DNA of 64,000 nt, from positions 124,001 through 188,000 of the forward strand of contig NZ_CAHS01000015.1 of assembly GCF_001050515.1 (NCBI RefSeq), in the 5' to 3' direction. This document shows, piece by piece, positions 37,485 through 46,058 of the stretch. How positions within the stretch are numbered: the first letter of the stretch is position 1; the number at the start of each line of letters is the position of its first letter. This DNA comes from Erwinia piriflorinigrans CFBP 5888 (GTDB lineage Bacteria > Pseudomonadota > Gammaproteobacteria > Enterobacterales > Enterobacteriaceae). The notes below the pieces were generated by a model. The model saw nothing but the letters and a program-made list of their open reading frames with translations, was not told the DNA's origin and ran no database searches. A program made the position numbers and the translations under genes.

Positions 37485-37964
37485 ATGACTATCGTTATTC
37501 GGCGTGCCGTGCGCGAAGACGCAAAAGCGATCCTCGCTATGATCGCTGAACTGGCCGAGTATGAGAAGGCATTGCATGAAGTGGTTGCCAGCCAGCAGGA
37601 TATAGAAAACTCGCTGTTTGCTGAAAATTCTGCGACAGAAGCACTTATCTGTGAGGTGGATGGCGAGACGGCAGGCTATGCAGTGTTTTTTACCAGCTAT
37701 TCGACCTGGCTGGGAAAAAAGGGGATTTACCTGGAAGATCTCTACGTTTCACCACGTTTTCGCGGCCAAAAAGCCGGAAAGCAGCTGCTGCGCCATATTG
37801 CTCAACTGGCGGTAGCGCGCCACTGTGGCCGCCTGGAGTGGAGCGTGCTGGACTGGAATAAGCCGGCGATCGACTTCTATCAAAGCCTCGGTGCCAGTCC
37901 GCAGGATGAATGGGTACGCTACCGAATGGAAGGGCAGGTGTTGAGCGATTTTGCAAGTTCCTGA
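37485..37964 (+). CDS. GNAT-family N-acetyltransferase
   Basis: Acetyltransferase of 159 residues using acetyl-CoA. The acetyl-CoA-binding motif is visible in LEDLYVSPRFRGQKAGKQLL (residues about 85-104), and the C-terminal motif B in WSVLDWNKPAIDFYQSLGA. The layout is that of diamine (spermidine/thialysine) acetyltransferase-like members, but the substrate is not determined by the sequence. It may be co-transcribed with the upstream monooxygenase. A terminator follows 17 nt after the stop codon. Confidence 0.85.
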   Translation: MTIVIRRAVREDAKAILAMIAELAEYEKALHEVVASQQDIENSLFAENSATEALICEVDGETAGYAVFFTSYSTWLGKKGIYLEDLYVSPRFRGQKAGKQLLRHIAQLAVARHCGRLEWSVLDWNKPAIDFYQSLGASPQDEWVRYRMEGQVLSDFASS

Positions 37965-37981
37965 TATCCTGCTCAGCAGAA

Positions 37982-38015
37982 AACCGTCGTGTCCCTAAAG
38001 GGACGGCGGTTTTTT
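37982..38015 (+). terminator. Rho-independent terminator of GNAT gene
   Basis: Stem AACCG...GTCCC pairs with GGGAC...CGGTT across a short internal loop, with a 4-nt apical loop and a run of six T. Confidence 0.8.
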
Positions 38016-38152
38016 ATTGTAAAAATCGTTTTATCTCCAGCACTTCCCGTTCACCCAGCCATAGCGGGGAACGTTAATCATTCATTCCCCATATAAACGC
38101 CAGCCTCGTGAAACCACTCATGTGCAAATGTAAATTTCTGCACACTTTTATT

Positions 38153-38171
38153 GATAATGATTATCATTTGT
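38153..38171. promoter_or_regulatory. Fur box upstream of TonB-dependent receptor
   Basis: GATAATGATTATCATTTGT matches the 19-bp Fur consensus at 15 positions. It lies about 117 bp upstream of the receptor gene, so iron repression is expected. The gene-free interval is 37965-38287. Confidence 0.8.
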
Positions 38172-38287
38172 ATATGATGGTCTGCGTCATCCTTATTTTT
38201 GTCCTGCGATATTTCGTTTAGGACCGTCTACACCCGCTATGGAAGCTATGCCTGAGCCGATACCCATAATTTATTCAGGTATTTATT

Positions 38288-40672
38288 ATGTTTAATTTTT
38301 CAATCCGTCAGGGTTTTTTGCACAGCTCATTAATGATGGGGACGTTGTTTAGCGCCGCCGCAACGTCTTCTGTCGCCGCCGCACAGCAGGGCGACAGATT
38401 GCCTGACACCGGCACCAGCCAGCAACAAAAGCCAGCGACGACATCTGACGAAGCACTGATGACCGTGCTCTCGCCACAGGTTAAAAAGGTGGCCGGAAGC
38501 TCAGTCAGCATTAACGCCGCTGAAATGCAGCAGCGGGGTGCTAACGACTTTGGTTCGATCATGCGCTACCAGCCGCTGATCGGCGCGGTGGGTAGCAGCA
38601 GTGGTTCGGGTAGCGGAAAAAGTGGTTTCGATCGTGCTGGCTATGCGGGCTATAACATTCGCGGTCTGGAAGGCAACCGTGTTGCGCTAGATGTTGATGG
38701 CATCCCGCAACCGGATGCCGCCGGGCGCAGTTACGCCGGTCGCGCAGGGGTGAATACCTTTGGCATTGGTCGCGATTACATTGACCCGTACCTGTATGGA
38801 CGGGTGGATATTGAAGCCGGAGCCACCGCGACATCACGCGCTAACACAGCGCTGGGCGGCTCGGTCTCTTTCCTGCCAAAATCGGCGGATGATTATCTGC
38901 TGCCCGGCAAACAGAGTTATTTTGGCTATCAAAGTGACTATGACTCTTCCAGCCGCAGCTGGCATAACGGCATCACCGCCGCCGCAGGTGACGAGACGCT
39001 GCGCGGTCTGATCGCCTACAGCCGTCGCGATGGTCAGCAAACACGCAATAACAGCGGCGTGCTGGATGCCTATCCCGCTAACTGGCACTCTGATGCGGTA
39101 CTGACCTCGGGGATTTGGCAACCCAACGATCGGCATAAGCTGACCGGGACGGTCGATTTCTACAGCAAGGTGAATCATACCCGCTATGACAGTTGGAACA
39201 GCAGGTCAACGGCGATCCTGGGGGATGCTAATCAGCAAAGCAACACGCGCCGCTGGGGAGTCAGCCTGAAGGACGAATGGACGCCGGATAATGACTGGGT
39301 CGACAGCCTGAGCAATAAAATCTATTTCCAGCAAACCGAAGCGCATGACAACACGCTGTCGCCACAGGAGCCGCCTTTAAACGGGTATCTGCGCACGTAT
39401 TCCGATTACAATGTCAAAACTTGGGGTTATGAAGCCCAGCTGGCGAAAACTCTCGGTCGTCATGCTATTTTGAGCGGTGTTAACGCCAGAATCGCTGATA
39501 CCGAAAGGCCGTTCAGCCAGACACCCACGCAGTCGGTAACGAAACCGCAGGCTGACAGCCGCACCCTGGCGTTGGGGGCCTTTGTACAGGACAGCATGCA
39601 GTTTGATGTTGCCGGCCACGGGTTTGCCGTGGTTCCTGGGCTGCGCGTGGCTCATCAGGAAACCAGGCCGCAAAATCTGGCGAATTTGGCTGACGGAACC
39701 GCCGTACTGACATCCGATGGCGCACAGGCACTCTACGGCAAAACGAACAGTGACACCCAACTGCTGCCATCTGTCAGCCTCAACTACGATATGACTCCCG
39801 GCATGATGACCTACCTCCAGTATAAGCGCGGGGCGCAGTTCCCCAATGCCAACCAGCTTTATGGTTCCTGGAATCTGGGCAGTAACTATATCCCCGGCGC
39901 GCAATATGCGTTGGTCGGTAGTACTGACCTTGATACTGAAACCAGCAATAATTTTGAATGGGGGGTTAAGGGGCAGGTAAGCGAAGGAGTGACGTTAAAC
40001 GGTTCGCTGTTTTACAACACTTATAAAAACTTTATTGCTTACACCCGCTACAGCCGTGCCAGCAATCCTGAAAAGTTCGTCAATGTTCCCTCAAACCTGG
40101 CGACGATTTACCAGGCGGAAAACCGCGACAAGGCCTATATCTGGGGCGGCGAAATCAGTACTAAAATCAATTACGGTAGCTGGTTCGAAGAGGTGAATGG
40201 ACTGAACACGACGTTTGCGCTTGGCTACAGTCAAGGTAAATCTAAGTCCAGCTACAGCGGCGATAAATATGTCGACCTTGACAGCGTGGCACCCATGAAA
40301 GCCATCGTTGGTGTCGGCTGGGACGACCCGGCGCAACGTTTTGGGGCTACAGCCACCGCCACCTTTGTGAAAGGGAAACAGGCAGAAACCACTAACCGTG
40401 AGTCTTACACCAATAGTGGCAGCTCTCTGACCGACTCCAGCAGCGAATATACGCGCGTACCGGGTTACGGTGTGGTGGATATCAGCGCATGGGTGAAAGT
40501 GAGCAAAAACGTGAAGGTCAGCGGCGGTATCTATAATCTGACCGATCGTAAGTACTGGGACTACCTGAGCAGTCGTGATCTGACCGGGCAGACCGCTCGC
40601 GATTTGAATGACCGCGCATTAGCCGCGATGCCGGGCCGTAACTTCCAGCTGGGCGTTAATGTCGATTTTTGA
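38288..40672 (+). CDS. TonB-dependent haemoglobin/haem-type receptor
   Basis: Outer-membrane active transporter of 794 residues that imports an iron-containing ligand using TonB energy. A signal peptide ends near ATSSVAAA (residue 31). A candidate TonB box (DEALMTVL) is at about residues 53-60, followed by the plug domain (GYNIRGLEGNRVALDVDGI, QPDAAGRSY) and a 22-strand barrel ending in phenylalanine (GVNVDF). The ligand is inferred from resemblance to the haemoglobin/transferrin/lactoferrin receptor group and from the Fur box; no haem uptake genes adjoin it. It has its own terminator. Confidence 0.85.
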   Translation: MFNFSIRQGFLHSSLMMGTLFSAAATSSVAAAQQGDRLPDTGTSQQQKPATTSDEALMTVLSPQVKKVAGSSVSINAAEMQQRGANDFGSIMRYQPLIGAVGSSSGSGSGKSGFDRAGYAGYNIRGLEGNRVALDVDGIPQPDAAGRSYAGRAGVNTFGIGRDYIDPYLYGRVDIEAGATATSRANTALGGSVSFLPKSADDYLLPGKQSYFGYQSDYDSSSRSWHNGITAAAGDETLRGLIAYSRRDGQQTRNNSGVLDAYPANWHSDAVLTSGIWQPNDRHKLTGTVDFYSKVNHTRYDSWNSRSTAILGDANQQSNTRRWGVSLKDEWTPDNDWVDSLSNKIYFQQTEAHDNTLSPQEPPLNGYLRTYSDYNVKTWGYEAQLAKTLGRHAILSGVNARIADTERPFSQTPTQSVTKPQADSRTLALGAFVQDSMQFDVAGHGFAVVPGLRVAHQETRPQNLANLADGTAVLTSDGAQALYGKTNSDTQLLPSVSLNYDMTPGMMTYLQYKRGAQFPNANQLYGSWNLGSNYIPGAQYALVGSTDLDTETSNNFEWGVKGQVSEGVTLNGSLFYNTYKNFIAYTRYSRASNPEKFVNVPSNLATIYQAENRDKAYIWGGEISTKINYGSWFEEVNGLNTTFALGYSQGKSKSSYSGDKYVDLDSVAPMKAIVGVGWDDPAQRFGATATATFVKGKQAETTNRESYTNSGSSLTDSSSEYTRVPGYGVVDISAWVKVSKNVKVSGGIYNLTDRKYWDYLSSRDLTGQTARDLNDRALAAMPGRNFQLGVNVDF

Positions 40673-40695
40673 TACGGGTTACGGCTCTTTCACAG

Positions 40696-40719
40696 GCCGC
40701 GCAATGCGCGGCTTTTTTT
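40696..40719 (+). terminator. Rho-independent terminator of receptor gene
   Basis: Perfect 7-bp stem GCCGCGC/GCGCGGC with a 3-nt loop followed by seven T. It overlaps the stop codon of the convergent SelW-like gene. Confidence 0.9.
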
Positions 40720-41014
40720 ATGGCGTTTTATCGTTATGGCTGTCGATGTGTCCCAGGTCGCGTTGCGGGAAACAGACGGCCCGCAAGCGGCGCTTGATCT
40801 CGGCGGCATCCGGGAAACCCATATCCACTTTACGATCCCAGATCGGTTGCTGATTAACGCGTATTTCATAAATGCCCCCCGTGCCGGGGATCAGCGTTAC
40901 CCCGCCGAGATCGGTGTTAAAGGTGTGCAGCAGCTCCTGTGCCATCCAGCTGGCGCGCAGCATCCAGTTACACTGGGAGCAATAGTGAATGGTAACGGTG
41001 GGCAGAGCAGTCAT
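40718..41014 (-). CDS. SelT/SelW/SelH-family (Rdx) thioredoxin-like protein
   Basis: Small redox-type protein of 98 residues. The CxxC motif is HYCSQCNW near the N terminus (residues about 11-14), with Cys where eukaryotic SelW has selenocysteine. The GGIYEIRVNQQPIWDRK segment is typical of the Rdx family. Bacterial members have no firmly assigned role. I start at ATG 41014 because GAGGA lies 8 nt upstream; an ATG five codons earlier has no ribosome site. Confidence 0.85.
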   Translation of the reverse strand: MTALPTVTIHYCSQCNWMLRASWMAQELLHTFNTDLGGVTLIPGTGGIYEIRVNQQPIWDRKVDMGFPDAAEIKRRLRAVCFPQRDLGHIDSHNDKTP

Positions 41015-41039
41015 GATTTTTTTCCTCATTGAATGCCGA

Positions 41040-41705
41040 TCAGTTTAGCAGACCTGCACCGACGTTTATCGACAGGCCGAGGATCGCCAGGTTAAAGATA
41101 AACGACAGGACAGCCTGTAAGATCGTCAAGCGCCTGATAGTGGTATTTCCGGTTGCCACATCGGCCGTTTGTGACGCGACCGCAATGGTGAACGAGTAAT
41201 AAATAAAGTCCCAGTAGCCAGGTTTCGACTGTCCATCAGGAAAAAGCAAAGCTTTATGTGACGCTGAGTCGTTCAGATAAAACATATGGGCATAATGCAT
41301 GGCGAATGCCGTGGGAAGTAATGACCAGGATACAACCAGCGTGGCGACAGTCAGAACAATATGACGGACCTGGGCCGCATCTTTGAGATGCTTCACTTCT
41401 CCAAGCTCAAACAGAATCGCCAGAATACTCACCAGACAGGCAATACAGACTAATGCCAGTACGGTTGCGGCGCTTTCATCTTGGACACGGGCAATACGGG
41501 CGATATTGTTTGCTGGCGTGCGCAGCATTAGCCACCATAGCGACAGCAGGTATAACCAGGCCAGCACATTCCAGCTAATCAGCAGGCGCTGTGCCAATGA
41601 CTGACCGGCAGATATAAAGAAAAAACTGACGACGGCGAGTAAAAAAGCAATTAGCAGGCGCGGACGTGCCTGGTAGAGATGTTTGAATGGAGGAAGAAGA
41701 GCCAT
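41040..41705 (-). CDS. DUF1345 inner-membrane protein
   Basis: Membrane protein of unknown function, 221 residues, with about five hydrophobic segments (LLIAFLLAVVSFFFISAG; WNVLAWLYLLSLWWLML; ALVCIACLVSILAILFEL; LTVATLVVSWSLLPTAFAM; LSFIFNLAILGLSINVGAG). The segment YWDFIYYSFTIAVASQTADV is the DUF1345 hallmark and resembles the pore region of two-helix K+ channels. It lies 8 nt downstream of the TetR gene, so the two form an operon. Confidence 0.82.
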   Translation of the reverse strand: MALLPPFKHLYQARPRLLIAFLLAVVSFFFISAGQSLAQRLLISWNVLAWLYLLSLWWLMLRTPANNIARIARVQDESAATVLALVCIACLVSILAILFELGEVKHLKDAAQVRHIVLTVATLVVSWSLLPTAFAMHYAHMFYLNDSASHKALLFPDGQSKPGYWDFIYYSFTIAVASQTADVATGNTTIRRLTILQAVLSFIFNLAILGLSINVGAGLLN

Positions 41706-41713
41706 CTAGACGT

Positions 41714-42346
41714 TTACCTCACGACAGGAGACGGGGTAGCCGCTCCGGCCATAAACATTCTTACCGCGCAGGCGGTCATTTCTTGCACACGTTTCAGGCT
41801 CAACGGCTGCGCGGTACGCTGATAAATACGCTCTTCAATTTCGGCCGTCAATAAAGCAAGGAATTGCAGTGCGCGAATGCGGGGATCGCCGATACGCAGT
41901 ACGCCGTTATCCATCGCGGAGGAGAGCAGCCGCGCCAGCTTTTCAACGCTCTCACGCGGCCCTGATTCATAAAACAGCATACCCATTTCCGAACGTCCGG
42001 CTTCTGCCACCACCATGCGATAGACTGACAAGGCGGTGTTATCGGTGGTCATCACGTTAAGCATCTGCTCCCCGAAATGCTGCAACTTTTCTTCCAGCGT
42101 CACATTTTTCTTTAACGGCATATCCAGCGCGTTGGCGGCATCGGTCAGATGGCGAGTGGCATAGGTACGGATCACCGCGCTGAATAGCTCTTCCTTTGAC
42201 GGGAAATAGTTGTATAACGTGCCCTTAGACCCGCCGAGCCGTTTCGCCAGCTCGTTCATGGAGGCGCGTTCGTAACCCATTTGCTGGAATAGCTGCGCGG
42301 CCGCTTCAACTATCGCCTCGCGGCGCTCTTCAGTACGGACTTTCAT
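41714..42346 (-). CDS. TetR-family transcriptional regulator
   Basis: Repressor of 210 residues. The N-terminal helix-turn-helix is at residues about 25-45 (MNELAKRLGGSKGTLYNYFP), with a C-terminal ligand/dimerisation domain of the AefR-like type (LQFLALLTAEIEERIYQR). It is first in an operon with the DUF1345 gene and divergent from the DUF3313 lipoprotein. A perfect 15-bp palindrome between the divergent genes is the probable operator, so it should control both directions. The ligand is unknown. Confidence 0.88.
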   Translation of the reverse strand: MKVRTEERREAIVEAAAQLFQQMGYERASMNELAKRLGGSKGTLYNYFPSKEELFSAVIRTYATRHLTDAANALDMPLKKNVTLEEKLQHFGEQMLNVMTTDNTALSVYRMVVAEAGRSEMGMLFYESGPRESVEKLARLLSSAMDNGVLRIGDPRIRALQFLALLTAEIEERIYQRTAQPLSLKRVQEMTACAVRMFMAGAATPSPVVR

Positions 42347-42416
42347 CGGTTTTCTCGTGAAAATAAATCCGAGTGTACATTCTATTGACAGAAAAATCCT
42401 GCCAGGGCATAAATAA

Positions 42417-42431
42417 ACCGTACAGTACGGT
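42417..42431. promoter_or_regulatory. Palindromic operator, probable TetR site
   Basis: ACCGTACAGTACGGT is a perfect 7+1+7 inverted repeat located 70 bp from the TetR start and 20 bp from the DUF3313 start. Such palindromes between a TetR gene and a divergent target are typical operators. Confidence 0.65.
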
Positions 42432-42450
42432 ACATTTATGAGGTTTTACT

Positions 42451-43113
42451 ATGTTGACCCAAATTCGGCCCTTTCGATTTAGCGTTATCCTGCTCTCACT
42501 GGCTTTAGCCGGTTGCGCAGGGACTCAACTGCCCCGCTATGCAGGATTATCAACTGCAGAACAGCTGCGGCCAAATGATGGTGAGGAGTCTTACCGTCAG
42601 CCGTGGCGTACCGGTAGTGCCATTGACTGGCGTAAGTACAGCGAAGTGACGCTCGATCCGGTCGTCATTTATAGCGGTGCGGATAATCAGTTTGGCGATC
42701 TCAGCCAGTCAGACCGCAAAGAACTGGCTGACTACCTGTATCAACGTCATGCTGAAATGCTCAAAACGCGCTTCACCTTTGGGCAGCCACCGTCCAATCG
42801 CGGATTACGCATTAGGTTGACATTAACAGGGGCTGAAACCACCACGCCGGTGATGGGAACCTTCACAAAATTCGACCTGGCAGGTGGCCCCTATAACATC
42901 GTGCAGGCGGTGCGGGGAAAGGAAGGGTTGATGAATGGTTGGGTCAGCTATGCGGTTGAAATTTATCAGGCTGACAATAACCGATTGTTAGAGGCATATA
43001 TTACCAAACAGTACCCTAACGCGATGAACGTCAGCGCAAGCATCGGCTCGCTCGCCGCTGCCAGGGTAGGCATTGATAAGGGGGCCGACCAGTTGTCATC
43101 CATGCTCAAGTAA
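42451..43113 (+). CDS. DUF3313 lipoprotein
   Basis: Probable envelope lipoprotein of 220 residues. The signal ends in a lipobox LAGC (cysteine at about residue 22, followed by AGTQ, compatible with outer-membrane sorting). The rest is the DUF3313 domain (DWRKYSEVTLDPVVIYSG; LRIRLTLTGAETTTPVMG; GWVSYAVEIYQAD). Function unknown. Its divergence from the TetR gene across a palindromic operator suggests it is the main regulated target. Confidence 0.85.
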   Translation: MLTQIRPFRFSVILLSLALAGCAGTQLPRYAGLSTAEQLRPNDGEESYRQPWRTGSAIDWRKYSEVTLDPVVIYSGADNQFGDLSQSDRKELADYLYQRHAEMLKTRFTFGQPPSNRGLRIRLTLTGAETTTPVMGTFTKFDLAGGPYNIVQAVRGKEGLMNGWVSYAVEIYQADNNRLLEAYITKQYPNAMNVSASIGSLAAARVGIDKGADQLSSMLK

Positions 43114-43120
43114 GCCACCG

Positions 43121-43144
43121 GGCGGCCATCGTGCCGCCTGTTTT
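43121..43144 (+). terminator. Probable terminator of DUF3313 gene
   Basis: 6-bp stem GGCGGC/GCCGCC with a 6-nt loop, then TG and four T. The rest of the 279-bp gap up to 43392 shows no convincing gene. Confidence 0.5.
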
Positions 43145-43392
43145 CTCCGGGAAAAGCCAGAACGGGGATAACGTAAGGCCTCAATCAGACGGGCAAATGA
43201 GACGGGTAAATGCTGCGCCCGCTGGCTTTTATTGCTGATACTGTTCGTCGGACACTTGCTCCATCCAGTCAACAACCTGACCATCCTGTGCTCCGGTAAT
43301 CTTGCGTTGAAATAAAGTTAACTGATTGACAACTTATAGCGAGTTCTCATAACGTGAATTCCCGCCCGATATCATTGTAGAGAATACGGAAT

Positions 43393-44580
43393 ATGACCAT
43401 ACGTTATGCTGACAGAATGGAGGGCGTGAAGCCTTCGGCTATCAGACAGCTGCTGCAGTACGGAGCCGACCCGAGCATTATCTCATTCGGTGGAGGTTAT
43501 CCTGACTCCAGCCTGTTTCCGGCCAGAGAGCTTCAGGACATTTTTGCCGAACTGCTGTGCGGGCCGGGTGAGAAATCCCTGCAATATACCCATTCTACCG
43601 GTATGCCGAAGCTCAGAGAGCAGATCGCGGCCAGAATGACGACGGATGGCGTCGCCACGGAACAAGATAACGTATTAATATTGCAGGGGAGCCAACAGGG
43701 GCTGGATCTGGCTGCCAGACTGCTGATCAACCCCGGTGATCTGGTGGCTACCGAAGCGCCCACTTTCCTCGGTGCGCTGATAGCTTTTAATCCCTGTCAG
43801 CCTGAATATCTGGCTATCCCGATGGATAAGGATGGCATGATGACGGAGGTGCTTGAGCAGCAGCTCCAGGCCGGCAGGCAGATCAAACTTCTTTATACCG
43901 TACCGGATTTCCATAACCCCACGGGGATCACTCTGTCGCTGGAACGCCGCCGCCATCTTATCCAGCTGGCGAATCAGTATGACTTTATTATTCTTGAGGA
44001 CTCGCCTTACCGTGAGGTGCGCTATCAGGGGGAAAAGGTCGCCACGCTGAAGAGTATGGATAGTGAAGGGCGGGTGATCTATTTTGGCAGCTTCTCAAAA
44101 ATTCTGGCCCCCGGCCTACGTCTCGGCTGGTCAGTTGCCTCGCAAGAAATTACCGAAAAGCTCGGCTTGCTGAAACTGGCGGCAGATACCCAGTGCAGCA
44201 CGCTAAACATGGCAGCGGTGTCGCTTTATCTTGAACGGCACGATATTGATGCGCATATCCAGGTTATTAAGGCCCGTTATCTGGCCAAAAAGGAAACGAT
44301 GATGTCGGTGCTGGAAAGCGAGTTTCCAGCGGGCATCCGCTACACCAATCCGCACGGTGGCCTGTTTACCTGGCTGGAATTCCCTGAAAGCTTTGATAGC
44401 GAGAAATTTATGCTGGAGTATGCGGTGCCGCAGGCCAGGGTCGCCTGGGTGCCGGGGGCGACGTTCTTCCCAACGCAACAGCGCAAAAATTTTGCCCGCT
44501 TTAGCTACTCCACGCATAGTGAAGAAAAAATTATTCAGGGAATGTCGGCGCTGGCCGGACTGTTGAAGAAACATCTGTAA
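43393..44580 (+). CDS. PLP-dependent aminotransferase, 2-aminoadipate type
   Basis: Fold-type I aminotransferase of 395 residues. The PLP lysine is in YFGSFSKILAPGLRLGW (about residue 237), with the phosphate-contact GSQQGLDLAARLL and the Asn/Pro segment DFHNPTGITLS. It belongs to the LysN/kynurenine-aminotransferase-like (MocR catalytic) group, but has no N-terminal GntR domain. Amino acid specificity cannot be read from the sequence. The gene seems monocistronic. Confidence 0.88.
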   Translation: MTIRYADRMEGVKPSAIRQLLQYGADPSIISFGGGYPDSSLFPARELQDIFAELLCGPGEKSLQYTHSTGMPKLREQIAARMTTDGVATEQDNVLILQGSQQGLDLAARLLINPGDLVATEAPTFLGALIAFNPCQPEYLAIPMDKDGMMTEVLEQQLQAGRQIKLLYTVPDFHNPTGITLSLERRRHLIQLANQYDFIILEDSPYREVRYQGEKVATLKSMDSEGRVIYFGSFSKILAPGLRLGWSVASQEITEKLGLLKLAADTQCSTLNMAAVSLYLERHDIDAHIQVIKARYLAKKETMMSVLESEFPAGIRYTNPHGGLFTWLEFPESFDSEKFMLEYAVPQARVAWVPGATFFPTQQRKNFARFSYSTHSEEKIIQGMSALAGLLKKHL

Positions 44581-44665
44581 TTTTTCTCGCGCACAGCACG
44601 GAGATGGAAAACGATTCCCGCTCAGTCAGCTAAACTGGTTGCTGAATCGCAATCCGGAGGAAGTG

Positions 44666-45319
44666 ATGAGCAAGGTATTTATCATTGGTGCGGCAGGTAA
44701 CGTTGGACGTCGTCTGGTGAAACAGCTGATACAGCGTGGACATCAGCCCGTAGCGCTGCATCGACAGGCAGAGCAGGGTGAAGAACTGAAACAGCTGGGT
44801 GCCGTTCCGGCGAGTGGTAGTCTGACCAGCCTCGGCGTGAATGATTTTGCCGCGCTGATGACGGGATGCGACAGCGTGGTCTTCACCGCAGGAGCAGGGG
44901 GAAAAGGTGGCGAGGAAAACACCAACGCCATTGATGGCCGAGGGTTGGAGCTGGCGGTGGCGGCCGCGCAACAGGCGGGCATCTCTAATTTCCTGCTGGT
45001 TTCTGCTTTTCCTGAGGCCGGGCGCGGACGGCAGCTGTCAGCAGGTTTCGAGCACTATATGGCGGTGAAGAAACAGGCCGATGTCTATTTGGCCGCGAGC
45101 AATCTTGACTGGGTTATTCTGCGCCCGGGCACGTTGGTGGATGAGGCCGGTAACGGTAAAGTGAGCGCCGGACTGGCCGTTCCTTACGGCAATATTTCCC
45201 GCGACAACGTGGCAGGCGCGCTGGTCGCGCTGGTCGAACACCCCCAGGTAAAGCGCACCATCATTGAGCTGACTGATGGTAATACGCCTGTGGATGAGGC
45301 GATAAAAACGCTAGCATAA
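44666..45319 (+). CDS. NAD(P)-binding oxidoreductase, atypical SDR
   Basis: Protein of 217 residues with a single Rossmann domain (VFIIGAAGNVGRRLVKQL, residues 4-21) of the YhfK/BVR-like atypical short-chain dehydrogenase type. It has WVILRPGTLVDEAGNGKV in the C-terminal half and no classic Tyr-x3-Lys active site, so it may be a NADPH-binding sensor or reductase. I start at ATG 44666, after CCGGAGGAAGTG; the frame is open nine codons further upstream without a ribosome site. Confidence 0.8.
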   Translation: MSKVFIIGAAGNVGRRLVKQLIQRGHQPVALHRQAEQGEELKQLGAVPASGSLTSLGVNDFAALMTGCDSVVFTAGAGGKGGEENTNAIDGRGLELAVAAAQQAGISNFLLVSAFPEAGRGRQLSAGFEHYMAVKKQADVYLAASNLDWVILRPGTLVDEAGNGKVSAGLAVPYGNISRDNVAGALVALVEHPQVKRTIIELTDGNTPVDEAIKTLA

Positions 45320-45547
45320 GTTTTTGCCAGTTCGCGGCTGGATAATACCTGATGTGATCACAATCTTGTCACGTCGATAGTCTTGGAGTCAGGGGTAAAA
45401 TCGCTCATTCTCGGAATATTTACCTGTGAAGTCTTCTCACTAAGCATTATATTCCGCACAGAGCACGGCAGGCATTAAGCCGTGCTAAAAAAATGAGAGT
45501 GAATGGCTGACTCTTATATTTCATAACGACTATGTGGCGAGATAAAC

Positions 45548-45757
45548 ATGCTGTTAAAACGCAGTGGTACTATTGCAGTTGTTCTGTTAATAACGTTTGC
45601 CGTATCGGCTTGTGGCATGTCTCATCGCGGCAGGAACACTGCTATTGGCACAGGCGTTGGCGCAGTCGGCGGTGCCGTTCTGACAGGCGGCAGCACATGG
45701 GGAACCTTAGGCGGGGCTGCAATAGGCGGCATTGTCGGTCATCAGGTTAGCCGTTAA
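45548..45757 (+). CDS. osmB: Osmotically inducible lipoprotein OsmB
   Basis: Small outer-membrane lipoprotein of 69 residues. The lipobox is VSAC with cysteine at about 22. The mature part RNTAIGTGVGAVGGAVLTGG and LGGAAIGGIVGHQVSR matches E. coli OsmB and the glycine-zipper 2TM fold. In E. coli osmB is controlled by RpoS and RcsB; those signals were not verified here. A terminator lies just downstream. Confidence 0.93.
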   Translation: MLLKRSGTIAVVLLITFAVSACGMSHRGRNTAIGTGVGAVGGAVLTGGSTWGTLGGAAIGGIVGHQVSR

Positions 45758-46058
45758 TTCTTGAGGTGCCGGGGCGCATAATCTGCTCTCCGGCACCCGT
45801 CTTTGCCGGTTGCGCTAGCAATAGTCTCATTGGTTTAAGCTTTTCACCATTCAACTAGCATTTATATGATGATGATTATCAGAAGATACTTGCCTGAAGT
45901 AGACGCCACGCACGATTTCTTGTCACCGCATCCGTTATTACATTTAAGCTACTGTCACCCTTCCTTCATAAAAAAAGTGTAGATGTTATTATCTCAGCAA
46001 GGCGGAGCAGGAAGATTGCACGTCTTGCATCTGAATTTTATTGTTAGAGAGGGATAAT
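45758..46058. promoter_or_regulatory. osmB-phosphatase intergenic region
   Basis: After the osmB terminator this 301-bp region is AT-rich and holds a weak Fur-like element (GATGATGATTATCA at 45868-45881). No gene is visible. Confidence 0.4.
45765..45797 (+). terminator. Terminator-like hairpin after osmB
   Basis: 8-bp stem GGTGCCGG/CCGGCACC enclosing a long loop, 8 nt after the osmB stop codon. Confidence 0.6.

Noticed and set aside
43096-43284. 62-residue minus-strand frame after the DUF3313 gene
   Set aside because: It overlaps the probable terminator and the DUF3313 3' end, and it is Arg/Pro-rich as expected for an antisense frame.
45868-45881. Fur box between osmB and the phosphatase gene
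   Set aside because: Only about 12 of 19 positions match, so it is mentioned with the gap but not annotated as a Fur site.
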